A DNA stretch of 49,196 nucleotides. Origin: Nocardiopsis sp. JB363 (GTDB lineage: Bacteria > Actinomycetota > Actinomycetes > Streptosporangiales > Streptosporangiaceae). Location of the stretch: contig NZ_FRFF01000020.1 of NCBI RefSeq assembly GCF_900143625.1, forward strand, positions 1-49,196, given 5' to 3'. The number at the start of each line of letters is the position of its first letter. Within the stretch, counting starts at the first letter, position 1. Positions 8,501 to 16,985 of the stretch are shown here, piece by piece. Under the pieces are notes generated by a model. It made no database searches. It was not told the DNA's origin and saw nothing but the letters and a program-made list of their open reading frames with translations. Made by a program: the position numbers and the translations under genes.

Positions 8501-9280
8501 ATGGAGGACATGACCCTTGGTTCATCGACCCTTGAGCCCACGGTGTGGTGGGCCCACACCTCCGCCGCGAGCGACCGTCTGCTGAGTCTGCTGGACGAGG
8601 CCGAACGCACCCGCAACACGCGATTCCGACTTCAGGCCGACCGGGACCGTCACCTGATCGGGCGGGCCCTGACTCGCCTGGTGCTCGCCGAACACGCCGG
8701 TTGCGCGCCCGAGGACGTCCTCTTCGATCTGCGTTGCCGATCGTGCGAGGACAAGGCGCGTACCGGGGCCGGCGGGCAGGACGCCTCCCCGCACGGCAAA
8801 CCGATACCGGTCGGTGCCGCCGACGGCTGGGAGATGTCGGTGAGCCACTCCGGCGAGTGGGTGGTGCTGGCCTTGGCCGCGGGAACCCCGGTGGGGGTGG
8901 ACGTGGAGCGGGTGTCGGACTCGCGCGACCTGGACGGGCTGGCCGCCTACACGCTGGCCGACGTCGAGCGTCAGGAGTGGGACGCACTGCCCGAGTTCGA
9001 GAGGGTGGGAGCCTTCTTCGGTTACTGGGCACGCAAGGAGGCCCTGCTCAAAGCCACCGGGCTGGGGTTGTCGGGTGGCCTACGCCGGGTCTCGGTGACC
9101 CCGCCGCACGGCCGGGCACGGCTCGTGGACTGGGAGGGCGGGGGGCGCCCCGAGTCCGCGTGGCTCGGTGACCTGGAGCGCGGCCCCGACTACCGGTCGG
9201 CCTTGGCGGTGCTCACCGATCGCACGGTCGAGCCGACGGTGCACCAGGCCGAGGTCACCCTGGAGCTGTTGCGTCGCTGA
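8501..9280 (+). CDS. 4'-phosphopantetheinyl transferase, Sfp type
   Basis: The 259-residue protein carries the family magnesium and CoA motifs: VGVDVERV with Asp134 and Glu136, and WARKEALLKA with Glu180 and Lys184, plus the His of MSVSHSGEW upstream. Enzymes of this type move phosphopantetheine from CoA onto acyl- and peptidyl-carrier domains of fatty-acid, polyketide and nonribosomal peptide synthases. No such synthase lies in the window, so it is a stand-alone housekeeping or secondary-metabolism PPTase. Three in-frame ATGs (8480, 8501, 8510) compete. I chose 8501 because GGGGGA is about nine bases upstream; GGAGG before 8510 is too close. Confidence 0.88.
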   Translation: MEDMTLGSSTLEPTVWWAHTSAASDRLLSLLDEAERTRNTRFRLQADRDRHLIGRALTRLVLAEHAGCAPEDVLFDLRCRSCEDKARTGAGGQDASPHGKPIPVGAADGWEMSVSHSGEWVVLALAAGTPVGVDVERVSDSRDLDGLAAYTLADVERQEWDALPEFERVGAFFGYWARKEALLKATGLGLSGGLRRVSVTPPHGRARLVDWEGGGRPESAWLGDLERGPDYRSALAVLTDRTVEPTVHQAEVTLELLRR

Positions 9281-9324
9281 GGACCGCCCAGGGCCCGGCG
9301 GCCCGTCGGCCTGGGGAACACCGC

Positions 9325-10485
9325 TCAGGCGGCGGCCTCACGGGCCAGGTGACGACCGATCACCAGACGCTGCACCTGGTTGGTGCCCTCCACGATCTGC
9401 AGGACCTTGGCTTCGCGCATGTAGCGCTCGACCGGGAAGTCACGGGTGTAGCCGTAGCCGCCGAACACCTGGACGGCGTCGGTGGTGACCTTCATGGCGG
9501 TGTCGGTGGCCAGCAACTTGGCCATGGCGGCCTGTTTCCCGAAGGGGCGTCCGGCGTCGCGGAGGCGGGCCGCGGAGAGGTACAGCTCGCGTGAGGCCGC
9601 GATCTGGGTGGCCATGTCGGCGAGCATGAAGCTCAACCCCTGGAAGTCACCGATGGCGGAGCCGAACTGGTGGCGTTCGCGGGAGTAGGCGACGGCGGCG
9701 TCCAGGGCGGCTTGGGCCAGGCCCACGGCGCAGGCGGCGATGCCCAGGCGTCCCGAGTCCAGAGCGGCCAGGGCGATGGAGAAGCCGCGGTCCTCCTCTC
9801 CGACCAGCGCGGTGGTGTCGAGTTCGACGTCGTCGAAGAGCATTCCGGCGGTGGTGGAGGAGCGCATGCCCATCTTGCGTTCGGCGGGCGCCGAGCCCAG
9901 TCCCGGAGCGTCGGCGGGCACGTGGAAGCAGCTGATGCCGCGGCCGCCGGAGTCGGGGGCTCCGGTGCGGGCGAAGAGCGAGTAGTAGTCGGCCTGTCCG
10001 CCGTGGGTGATCCACGCCTTGGCGCCGTTGACCCTGTATCCGGACTCGGTGCGTTCGGCGCGGGTGGTCATGGCCGCGGCGTCCGAACCCGAGGCGGTCT
10101 CGGACAGGCAGTAGGCGCCCAGGAGTTCACCGCCGAGCATGTCGGGTAGGAGCGCGGCCTTCCGCTCCTCGCCACCGTAGGCGGCCAGCGGGTAGCAGGA
10201 CAGGGTGTGGACGCTGACGCCCAGGCCGATGGCGAGCCAGCCGCTGGCGAGTTCCTCCACGACCTGGAGGTAGACCTCGTAGGGCTGGTCTCCACCGCCG
10301 TACTCGCCGGAATAGGGCAGCCCCAGCAGACCGGCGCGGCCCAGGGTGGTGAAGGCCTCGCGAGGGAAGACGGAGTTCTCCTCGTCCTCGGCCACGCGCG
10401 GGGTGATCTCCTTGGCCACGATCTCCCGGGTCAGATCGAGGAGTTGTTCGGCCTCGGGTGTGTGCAGCGTGCGTTCGACCGCCAT
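9325..10485 (-). CDS. Acyl-CoA dehydrogenase
   Basis: The 386-residue protein has the standard three-domain ACAD layout: helical N-terminus, beta domain with YCLSETASGSDAAAM and AWITHGG (about 125-165), and helical C-terminus with FGGYGYTRDFPVERY. The catalytic base is Glu366 in QIVEGTNQVQR, the short/branched-chain ACAD position. It would oxidise an acyl-CoA to the 2-enoyl-CoA using FAD, passing electrons to ETF. GGGGGAG lies four bases before the ATG at 10485; the GTG at 10497 overlaps that site. It diverges from a LysR gene and has an 18-base dyad 62 bases upstream. The chain-length specificity cannot be read from the sequence. Confidence 0.93.
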   Translation of the reverse strand: MAVERTLHTPEAEQLLDLTREIVAKEITPRVAEDEENSVFPREAFTTLGRAGLLGLPYSGEYGGGDQPYEVYLQVVEELASGWLAIGLGVSVHTLSCYPLAAYGGEERKAALLPDMLGGELLGAYCLSETASGSDAAAMTTRAERTESGYRVNGAKAWITHGGQADYYSLFARTGAPDSGGRGISCFHVPADAPGLGSAPAERKMGMRSSTTAGMLFDDVELDTTALVGEEDRGFSIALAALDSGRLGIAACAVGLAQAALDAAVAYSRERHQFGSAIGDFQGLSFMLADMATQIAASRELYLSAARLRDAGRPFGKQAAMAKLLATDTAMKVTTDAVQVFGGYGYTRDFPVERYMREAKVLQIVEGTNQVQRLVIGRHLAREAAA

Positions 10486-10546
10486 GAACTCCCCCACGGA
10501 TACGCGCCCTGGTGCGCATGGGACCCACCTCGCGGGTCTCGCGATT

Positions 10547-10564
10547 TAGTAGGTCGTCCAACTA
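10547..10564. promoter_or_regulatory. Candidate operator dyad upstream of the acyl-CoA dehydrogenase
   Basis: TAGTAGGTCGTCCAACTA is an 18-base imperfect inverted repeat (7 of 9 positions pair) 62 bases upstream of the acyl-CoA dehydrogenase start and 164 bases upstream of the LysR start. Its length and centre suit a TetR-family repressor. The neighbouring LysR protein is another candidate binder, but the LysR T-N11-A pattern is not obvious. Confidence 0.45.
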
Positions 10565-10727
10565 TATGGTGACGCTGCGCACCTTATCCCACAAGTCCCC
10601 CGCTGTGGACACCCAGGTACTGGACGACGACATTCCCGGAGGCGTTCGTGCTGGACACGACGTTCACCACCAGGCTTCCGGTCAAGCCGTCTGTACACAG
10701 AGGGGGTACGCGGCTTAGATTCCACGC

Positions 10728-11630
10728 ATGGACCTCGAACTCCGCCACCTTCGCACCGTCTGTCTTCTCGCCGACACCGGCAGTGTGACCAAGGCGGCCG
10801 CGGCACTGTCCACCTCGCAACCGGCGTTGACCACCCAGTTGCAGCGGATCGAACGCGAGGTCGGCGGGGCGTTGTTCCACCGGGGACGCTCGGGGGTCCG
10901 CCCGACCGAACTGGGCGAGTTCGTCCTGGTCCGAGCACGCTCCGTACTGTTGTCCATGGACGACCTGATGCACGACGTCAGTGCACGCGGCGCCTCCCCC
11001 ACCGCACTGCGCGTCGGCGGGGTCGGACAACTGACCGTGGAACTGTCCGGGCGGCTCCCGGAGGTCTTCCCCGGGATCCCGGTGCACGTGCGCACCGAGT
11101 ACTCCCCCAAGCTGGTCACCGACCTGGTCCGGGCCGGCCGCCTCGACCTGGGAACCACCATCGACTACGTGGATCGCGACCTGACCACGGACGGGCCGTT
11201 GGCGTGGGCGATGCTCGCGGTGGATCCGCTGCACGTGGCGCTGTGGGTGGACCACCCACTGGCCGAGAAACCCTCCATCCACCTGGAGGACCTGGCGGAC
11301 TACCCTTGGGCGCTCACTCCCCCGGACGGCACCGGCTGGCCCGAGTGCTTCTACGTGGCCTGCCAGCGGGCGGGGTTCAGCCCCGACGTGCCCTACCGGC
11401 TGCACGACCGATCGGAGATCCGCGACCTGATCGCCGACCGCCGGGCGGTGGCCCCCTGTCAGTCCGACTTCGATACCGGTCGGGGCGTGGTGGTCCGCCA
11501 GTTGGAGGGGGCCCCGATACAGCTTCGACACCTGCTGGTCTGGCGGCGCGACGGCCCGGTGAACCAGGCCGCGGATCAGATCGCGCGCGTGGCGCGGGAG
11601 ATCATCGACCACAGCGCCGAGAAGATCTGA
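10728..11630 (+). CDS. LysR-family transcriptional regulator
   Basis: The 300-residue protein has the LysR winged helix-turn-helix at residues 1-60 (ELRHLRTVCLLADTGSVTKA and STSQPALTTQLQRIE) and a periplasmic-binding-protein-like effector domain (about 88-290). Its gene diverges from the acyl-CoA dehydrogenase, the usual arrangement for a LysR activator and its target, so control of that gene is a reasonable inference. No Shine-Dalgarno sequence precedes the ATG, and a -10-like TTAGAT at 10715-10720 lies only eight bases upstream, so the message is probably leaderless. The effector is unknown. Confidence 0.9.
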   Translation: MDLELRHLRTVCLLADTGSVTKAAAALSTSQPALTTQLQRIEREVGGALFHRGRSGVRPTELGEFVLVRARSVLLSMDDLMHDVSARGASPTALRVGGVGQLTVELSGRLPEVFPGIPVHVRTEYSPKLVTDLVRAGRLDLGTTIDYVDRDLTTDGPLAWAMLAVDPLHVALWVDHPLAEKPSIHLEDLADYPWALTPPDGTGWPECFYVACQRAGFSPDVPYRLHDRSEIRDLIADRRAVAPCQSDFDTGRGVVVRQLEGAPIQLRHLLVWRRDGPVNQAADQIARVAREIIDHSAEKI

Positions 11631-11840
11631 CGCAGGTCGGGGAAAGCCACCGACTTCGATTCGAATAGTGATCCCATGATCGGACTTATTACCCGAAACT
11701 CGGCATCACAATGAAAACCGTTACCCATAAAGGTTTCGTGAAAAATGCGTGGCGACCCTCGCGCGGCCTTTGATGCCGAAGGTCCCCAACCGGCCCTTCG
11801 GCCCACCTTCGCGTCTGCGACCTGGAGTGACACAACCCAG

Positions 11841-11898
11841 CGTTACCGGCGGTTGCAGTGGTCGCTCTCATTCGTATGATGTTTACTAGCCGGTAACG
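11841..11898. repeat. 10-bp inverted repeat with 38-base spacer
   Basis: CGTTACCGGC (11841-11850) and GCCGGTAACG (11889-11898) are perfect inverted copies. The right copy is part of the palindrome TTACTAGCCGGTAA. The left copy begins a degraded version (TTACCGGCGGTTGC, 11843-11856). This looks like two binding sites for one regulator, about 4-5 helical turns apart, ahead of the solute-binding protein gene. Confidence 0.5.
11883..11896 (+). promoter_or_regulatory. Candidate operator, motif TTACTAGCCGGTAA (site 2 of 3)
   Basis: TTACTAGCCGGTAA lies 119 bases before the start of the solute-binding lipoprotein. It differs at one position from the site before the mannosyltransferase and at two from the site before the enoyl-CoA hydratase. 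Confidence 0.5.
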
Positions 11899-12015
11899 TA
11901 CTGATGAGTAGGAACCAGCCCCCGAACCCTCTCTCCCGAGCTACGAAGCCGTCTTCCCCCACGGGCCGAACGGGCCTCCCGCTGCGCAGGCACCACGAAA
12001 GTTCAGGAAGACCAC

Positions 12016-13335
12016 ATGCGACCACTGAGAATCATCGCTTCGACGCTCACCGTGGCGATTCTCTCGACCTCGTGCGGCGGCTCCGGGTCGAGCGAAGAGG
12101 AGTCCGTCACGGACGTCCTCACCACCGGGGTCACCGACGACAGCGTCGTCATCGGAACCCATCAACCCCTCACCGGTCCCGCCTCACCGGGCTTCGTGCA
12201 CGTTTCGACCGGCACGAGCGCGGTGTTCGACTACATCAACGACAACGGCGGCATCCACGGCCGCCAGATCGACTACCGCGTCGAGGACGACGTCTTCGAC
12301 CCCGCGCAGACCATGGACGTCACGCGCGACCTCATCGACGAGCAGGAGATCTTCGCCATGCTCGGCGGGCTGGGCACGCCCACCCACGAGGCCGTGATCG
12401 ACGACCTCAACGACAAGGGCATCCCGGACCTCTTCGTCTCCTCCGGGGCCCTGGCCTGGGACTCACCCGAGCAGTACCCCTACAGCTACGGCTTCCAGGT
12501 GGACTACTCCAAGGAAGCGAAGGTCCAGGGCGCCTACATCTCGGAGAACTTCCCCGATGACAGCGTCGGTCTGCTCTACCAGAACGACGATGTCGGCCCG
12601 GCCTCGCACGCGGGCATCGAGCAGTACCTCATCGACGACATCGTCGCCTATGAGGACTACGACCCCGGTGTCGCCGAACTCGACGGTCAGATCGCGGCCA
12701 TGAAGGAGTCCAAGGCCGACGTCGCCGTCTGCTACTGCATCCCGGCCTTCCTGGGCCTGGCCATCCTCCAGGCCCAGTCCATCGGATACGAGCCGCAGTG
12801 GGTGGCACCCAGTTTCGGTGGTGACGTCGAGGTCGTCACCGATCTGATCAGCCAGTACTCCGAGGGAACACCCGCCGAGGACGTGCCGCCGGAGGCCTTC
12901 ACCGACGGTCTGATCATCACCTCCTTCCTCCCGATGGCGGCCCAGACCGACGACCCGTGGACCGCGTTCTTCCGTGAGATCCACGACGAGTACAACGAGG
13001 GCGCGCCCTTCACCGACACCACGATGTACGGCATGGTGCAGGCGGTCCTGCTCGCGCAGTTGCTCATGGAGGTCGGCCCCGACCTGGACCGGGAGACCCT
13101 GATCCAGGCCCTCAATTCCCAGGAGTGGGAGGGCCCTGGGCTGGTGCCGTTCGTGGCCACCGAGGAGGACCACAGCGGCTACTCCGGCGTCATGGTCGCC
13201 CAGAACCACGCCGGTGAGGAACCGGAGATCCTGCAGGATCCGCGGGTCACCGACAGCGACGGCGGGGAGATCCTCCCCTACGAACCGGACCGACCGGCCC
13301 CGGACGAGGTCGCCCTGCACGACGGCGACCGCTAG
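12016..13335 (+). CDS. ABC transporter substrate-binding lipoprotein, branched-chain amino acid (LivJ/Peripla_BP_6) type
   Basis: The 439-residue protein starts with a lipoprotein signal: MRPLR, a hydrophobic core and a cysteine at residue 20 (ILSTSC, slightly off the lipobox consensus). The mature part has the two-lobe type-1 binding fold with VIGTHQPLTGPAS and YINDNGGIHGRQIDY near its start, typical of receptors for branched-chain amino acids, amides or urea-like ligands. AGGAAG lies five bases before the ATG. No LivH, LivM, LivG or LivF partner gene is present on either side, and the next gene is convergent, so this is an orphan receptor. It may share membrane components encoded elsewhere or have a sensing role. 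A strong terminator follows. Confidence 0.88.
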   Translation: MRPLRIIASTLTVAILSTSCGGSGSSEEESVTDVLTTGVTDDSVVIGTHQPLTGPASPGFVHVSTGTSAVFDYINDNGGIHGRQIDYRVEDDVFDPAQTMDVTRDLIDEQEIFAMLGGLGTPTHEAVIDDLNDKGIPDLFVSSGALAWDSPEQYPYSYGFQVDYSKEAKVQGAYISENFPDDSVGLLYQNDDVGPASHAGIEQYLIDDIVAYEDYDPGVAELDGQIAAMKESKADVAVCYCIPAFLGLAILQAQSIGYEPQWVAPSFGGDVEVVTDLISQYSEGTPAEDVPPEAFTDGLIITSFLPMAAQTDDPWTAFFREIHDEYNEGAPFTDTTMYGMVQAVLLAQLLMEVGPDLDRETLIQALNSQEWEGPGLVPFVATEEDHSGYSGVMVAQNHAGEEPEILQDPRVTDSDGGEILPYEPDRPAPDEVALHDGDR

Positions 13336-13375
13336 CGGGGACCGTTCCGGGCGTTCCCGGACCGCACATGGTCGA

Positions 13376-13409
13376 GGAGGGCGCGGACCGCATCGGACCC
13401 GCGCCCTCC
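13376..13409 (+). terminator. Intrinsic terminator after the binding lipoprotein
   Basis: GGAGGGCGCGG (13376-13386) pairs perfectly with CCGCGCCCTCC (13399-13409) around a 12-base loop. It is followed by a pyrimidine-rich TTCCCTCTTCC on the plus strand. It sits between convergent genes and may serve both. Confidence 0.75.
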
Positions 13410-13458
13410 TTCCCTCTTCCGTTCCCGGGATCGGGGACCGACCCCGGTGGCGGAGTGG

Positions 13459-14628
13459 TCAACGCCGCTCCAAGCGCGGGAAGACCACCTTCTTCAGCAC
13501 CAGGGTGAGCGCGGCGACGGTGGGAATGGCCAACAGCGCCCCGACCAGCCCGAGCAGCGCGCCGCCGACCAGGGCCGCGGTGATGTTGGCCGTAGGGGCG
13601 ACGTCCACGGCGTGCCGCATCACCCGCGGCGAGATCACATAGCTCTCGATCTGTTGGTAGACGAGGAAGAAGAGCAGCGTGGCCAGCCCCAGCCAGAGGT
13701 CGCTCACCCCCACGGCCAGCGCGGCCGCGAGCGCGCCGATGGTGGTTCCCACCAGCGGGATCAACGCGGTGACGGCGACCACCAAGGCCAGGGTGAGCGC
13801 GTAGGCCGAACCGATCGCCCAGAGGAAGAAGAACGCCACCACCCCACCGAAGGCGGCCACCACCAACTGCCCGGCGATGAACGCGCCGATGCGCCGTACG
13901 ATCTCGTCACCGATCTCGCGAACCCCGTCCCGGCGCGAGCGCGGCACGAACCGGTAGGAGACGTCCATCATGCCGGGCAGCGAGGCCATGAAGAACAGGG
14001 TCAGGACGAACACGGTGAAAAGGGCGAACAACCAGTTGAACACCACCTGGCCCACCCCGACCAGACCGCCGAAGAGCCGCTGTCCGAAATCGCCCCCGGT
14101 GACCAGCCCCTCCAGGCGTTCCAACACGTTGTAACGGTGGTCCACCGCGCGAAAGAACGACGTGTTCTGCAGGTGATCGATGGCGCCGGGCAGGGCGGCG
14201 GCGAAACCGCTCACCTGCTCGGTCAGGGGCGGCACGATGGCCCACGTGAACACCGCCACGAAGGCCAGCAGGACCAGGCACACGGTGACGATCGCCGCCC
14301 ATCGGGGCATCCGCAGCCGCCGACGCAGGAGTTCGATGACCGGGTTCAGGCCGATCGCGAGGAAGAGGGCCACCAGGATGTAGAGGAAGACCGCCCGCAC
14401 CCCGGTCAGGGCCTCCACCAGCAGCCAGGCGCTGAGGACACCGAGCGCGCCGACAAAGCCCATGACGAAGTAGTTGGGGCGGCGCGCCCCGTCCCCGGTG
14501 AGTCCTCCGGAGGGGTCGGTTCCGGCTCCCCCACCGGAAGCGTCGGGCGCGCGTCCCCCCTCCGCGCCTGTTTCCGGCTTTGGGGAGGGTGATCCCTTCG
14601 CACTCGTGGCCGGAGCGTCGACGCTCAT
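13459..14628 (-). CDS. AI-2E family transporter (copy 1)
   Basis: The 389-residue membrane protein has a disordered Ser/Pro/Gly-rich cytoplasmic N-terminus (about 1-50). The family's helix pattern follows: two early helices, a periplasmic coiled region (about 110-160) and a C-terminal cluster with LIPLVGTTIGALAAALAVG and the motif SYVISPRVM near 325-333. The family includes E. coli TqsA, linked to AI-2 export, and Na+/H+ antiporters, so the name does not prove a quorum-sensing role. The ATG overlaps the stop of the upstream sensor kinase (ATGA), indicating translational coupling. The C-terminus reads LVLKKVVFPRLERR. Confidence 0.88.
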   Translation of the reverse strand: MSVDAPATSAKGSPSPKPETGAEGGRAPDASGGGAGTDPSGGLTGDGARRPNYFVMGFVGALGVLSAWLLVEALTGVRAVFLYILVALFLAIGLNPVIELLRRRLRMPRWAAIVTVCLVLLAFVAVFTWAIVPPLTEQVSGFAAALPGAIDHLQNTSFFRAVDHRYNVLERLEGLVTGGDFGQRLFGGLVGVGQVVFNWLFALFTVFVLTLFFMASLPGMMDVSYRFVPRSRRDGVREIGDEIVRRIGAFIAGQLVVAAFGGVVAFFFLWAIGSAYALTLALVVAVTALIPLVGTTIGALAAALAVGVSDLWLGLATLLFFLVYQQIESYVISPRVMRHAVDVAPTANITAALVGGALLGLVGALLAIPTVAALTLVLKKVVFPRLERR

Positions 14629-16088
14629 GTGCGCCGCTCCGGCTCGTCCCCGTCCTCGGCCTCTTCACGGTCGGGGAGGCGCAGGGTGAACAGGGCTCCG
14701 CCGAGCATGTCGCTGTGGCCGGCCACGAGCGTGCCGCCGTAGGCGTGCACGATCTCACGGGAGATGGCCAGACCGAGGCCGCTGCCGCCCGGGTCGAGTT
14801 GCTTGGACTCGGGCAACCGGGAGAAACGCTCGAAGACGCGTTCGCGGTCCTTGACCGGGATTCCCGCACCGTCGTCGTGGACCTCCAGGATCGCGGCCCC
14901 TCGGCCGTGTCCGACGATGATGTCGATACGGCTATGGGCGTGGCGCTCGGCGTTGGCGACGAGGTTGGTCAGCACCCGCACCAGACGCAACCGATTGACC
15001 ACGACGTACACGGGTTCGGACTCGTGTACGTGCGCCTGTGTGTGTCGGCGCGGGTCGGTGAACTCCTCCCGTACCAGGGAGCCCAGTTCGATACGTTCGC
15101 GGATCATGGCGACGTCGGTGTCCATCCGGGCCAGTTCCAACAGGTCCGAGACGATGTTCTCCAACCGTTCGGTGTCGGAGAGCAGACCGGTCAGCAGACG
15201 TTCTCGGGCGCGTTGGTCGGGTTCGGGGTCGGAGATCTCGACCTCCAGCTTGGTACGCATGCCCGCGATGGGGTTGCGCAGTTCGTGGGAGGCATCGGAG
15301 ACGAAGCGACGTTGCCGGACCATCGACTCCTCCAGTCGCCCCAGGGTGGAGTTGGCGGTGCGCGCCAGGTGGGCGATCTCGTCGTCGCTGCGGGGGACGG
15401 GGAGCCTACGGTGCAGGTCGCCGACGGAGATCCGGTCCATCTCGGCGCTGATACTCTCCACCGGGCGCAGCGCCCGTCCCACCCCGTACCAGAGGATCAG
15501 GGCGGTGCCCGCGAGCAGGACGATCGCCATCCCGCCCAGGACCAGTTCGAGCGTGTGTCCGGCCAGCACCTGGGGGGTGCGGGTGGCGGCGAGGACGACC
15601 ACGTCACCGTAGGCGGAGTCGGTGACGCCGTAACCCACCACCTGGAAGCAGTCGTCGGGTGCGGTACCCGCCGTCTCACCGCAGGCCAGCGTGTCCATGC
15701 GGAAGTCGTTCTCGTCCGGTTCCTGGAGGGTCAGGGCGGGCAGGCCGCTCAGGGCGACACTGGAGGCGAGGACCTCGGAGGTCTCCCGATCGACGATCTG
15801 CAACCGCAGGATCGGTTCGGAGACCGGGATATAGGAGTCAAAGCGGTCCGCCATGATGTACTCGACGACGTCGCGCGCCGAGTCCGCGGCCTGGTCCCTC
15901 AACTGCTGCTGCGTCACCTCCCGGAGGAACATGAGGGAACCCACCGAGGTGACCAGCATGACAAGGGTCAGCAGGGTCGTGGCCCACACCGTCACCCGGG
16001 CTCGGATGGATCGGGGGCGCAGCCATCGCCACCTTTTCCGTCGCCGTTCCTGGGGTTCTGACACGCCTTCATTGTCACCCAGGGTCAT
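14625..16088 (-). CDS. Two-component sensor histidine kinase with HAMP domain
   Basis: The 487-residue kinase has a membrane helix near residues 25-50, an extracellular sensor of about 130 residues, a second helix (about 178-205, LVLGGMAIVLLAGTALILW), HAMP, and HisKA with phospho-acceptor His268 in SDASHELRNPIAG. Its ATPase domain carries NLVANAERHA, DDGAGIP and GSGLGLAI. The sensor loop has two cysteines (LACGE and DDCFQ) that could form a disulfide. No response regulator gene is adjacent; instead it overlaps an AI-2E permease gene. The ATG at 16088 has no clear ribosome-binding site, so the start is uncertain (TTG 16109 and GTG 16064 are also possible). Confidence 0.9.
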   Translation of the reverse strand: MTLGDNEGVSEPQERRRKRWRWLRPRSIRARVTVWATTLLTLVMLVTSVGSLMFLREVTQQQLRDQAADSARDVVEYIMADRFDSYIPVSEPILRLQIVDRETSEVLASSVALSGLPALTLQEPDENDFRMDTLACGETAGTAPDDCFQVVGYGVTDSAYGDVVVLAATRTPQVLAGHTLELVLGGMAIVLLAGTALILWYGVGRALRPVESISAEMDRISVGDLHRRLPVPRSDDEIAHLARTANSTLGRLEESMVRQRRFVSDASHELRNPIAGMRTKLEVEISDPEPDQRARERLLTGLLSDTERLENIVSDLLELARMDTDVAMIRERIELGSLVREEFTDPRRHTQAHVHESEPVYVVVNRLRLVRVLTNLVANAERHAHSRIDIIVGHGRGAAILEVHDDGAGIPVKDRERVFERFSRLPESKQLDPGGSGLGLAISREIVHAYGGTLVAGHSDMLGGALFTLRLPDREEAEDGDEPERRT

Positions 16089-16154
16089 CCCAAAACCGAG
16101 AACTGGCAACGGTGTGGCGGGACCACGGCCCCATCGGGCCGAAGGACGGGCCCC

Positions 16155-16985
16155 TTACTCGTAGGGGTCCGGTGGGTCGGTGACCTCCTCCATCTCCTCG
16201 GTGGCGAACTCGTGCTCGGAGACGTCGTACAGGTCGCCCTCCGGCTCCACCCAGGTGCCTCGGACCGTCCACCAACTGTCGGTCTCGGGCGCCGGCTCGT
16301 CGGTGATGAGGACCTTGTTGACCACGGCGTCCGCCGCGCAGCAGGCCATCTGCAGTCGGGCCAGGTACCAGCCCTCACCCTCCTCGTTGGGGACCGCGAA
16401 GCCGGTCAGCTCGATCTCGCGGTCGGCCATCTCACGCTCGTCGTCGATCCAGGCCCGCATCACGAACTCCTGGATGTCGAGCCGGGCCGCCTCGCCCGGC
16501 GCCGCCTCGGAAAGGGCGTCGTTGAACTTGGAATCCCGGCCCTCGTCCCGGGGCGGTGGGCCCGCCGAACCACCGGTGCTCTCCACCGTGTACGAGCCCA
16601 GGGCCGGTGGGGCGACCACGAACACCGCCAGTACCGGGAGCAGGAGCAACCAGGCCACCCATGGGGCACGGGAGTGGTCGTGGCCGTCGTCACCGTGCCC
16701 GTCGTGGCCCTCGTCATGGCCGTGGACTTCGCCGGTGTTCCGGCCCGAGGCGTCCATCGCGACCGTGGCGGGGGCGACCTCCTCTTCCTTCGAGGTGTCC
16801 CCCTCCCCGCGAACCTCGGCCACGACGACCAGGACACCGAGCACGACCATGACGACCCCGGCGGCGATCAGGAAGGGCCCGAAACCCGCCTTGACCCAGT
16901 TCAGGTAGAGGTCGGTGGGCACGGTGCTGGTCAACGCGGCGGCGCCGAGCAGTACGAGCGTGAGTCCCTGCGCGATGCGGTTCAC
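16155..16985 (-). CDS. TIGR03943/YcgQ (DUF1980) family membrane protein with His-rich loop
   Basis: The 276-residue protein has two N-terminal helices (about 5-22 and 33-56). A histidine-rich cytoplasmic or periplasmic loop has six His between residues 88 and 104 (HGHDEGHDGHGDDGHDH). A third helix (about 108-130) and a soluble domain ending in the family motif CCAADA with WYLARLQM before it follow. The family almost always travels with the UPF0718 permease encoded just upstream. The GTG start at 16985 overlaps that gene's TGA, so the two are translationally coupled. The paired COG0701/COG3689 genes have been associated with metal, particularly zinc, homeostasis. The His-rich loop and the Zur-like box before the operon agree with that, but transport itself is inferred. 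Confidence 0.85.
   Translation of the reverse strand: MNRIAQGLTLVLLGAAALTSTVPTDLYLNWVKAGFGPFLIAAGVVMVVLGVLVVVAEVRGEGDTSKEEEVAPATVAMDASGRNTGEVHGHDEGHDGHGDDGHDHSRAPWVAWLLLLPVLAVFVVAPPALGSYTVESTGGSAGPPPRDEGRDSKFNDALSEAAPGEAARLDIQEFVMRAWIDDEREMADREIELTGFAVPNEEGEGWYLARLQMACCAADAVVNKVLITDEPAPETDSWWTVRGTWVEPEGDLYDVSEHEFATEEMEEVTDPPDPYE

Larger units (their letters stand above)
11631..12015. other. Long AT-enriched promoter region upstream of the binding lipoprotein
   Basis: No gene is seen. Bases 11650-11760 are clearly richer in A+T than the surroundings, with runs such as GAAAACC and AAGGTTTCGTG that can pair loosely. Farther down are the inverted repeat 11841-11898 and the 14-base palindrome 11883-11896. 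The ribosome-binding site AGGAAG stands five bases before the ATG at 12016. Confidence 0.5.

Noticed and set aside
8450..9280. Beginning of a secondary-metabolite cluster at the Sfp-type transferase
   Set aside because: No synthase, carrier protein or tailoring gene lies on either side; the transferase is isolated among housekeeping genes.
13447..13495. tRNA-like string (GGCGGAGTGGTCAACGC... with CGCTCCAAGCGCG)
   Set aside because: It cannot be folded into a full cloverleaf with an acceptor stem, T-arm and anticodon arm, and it covers the stop and last codons of the AI-2E gene.
13459..16088. AI-2 quorum-sensing operon (AI-2E permease with sensor kinase)
   Set aside because: AI-2E family membership does not show AI-2 transport, no luxS or lsr gene is present, and the kinase is an ordinary HAMP type.
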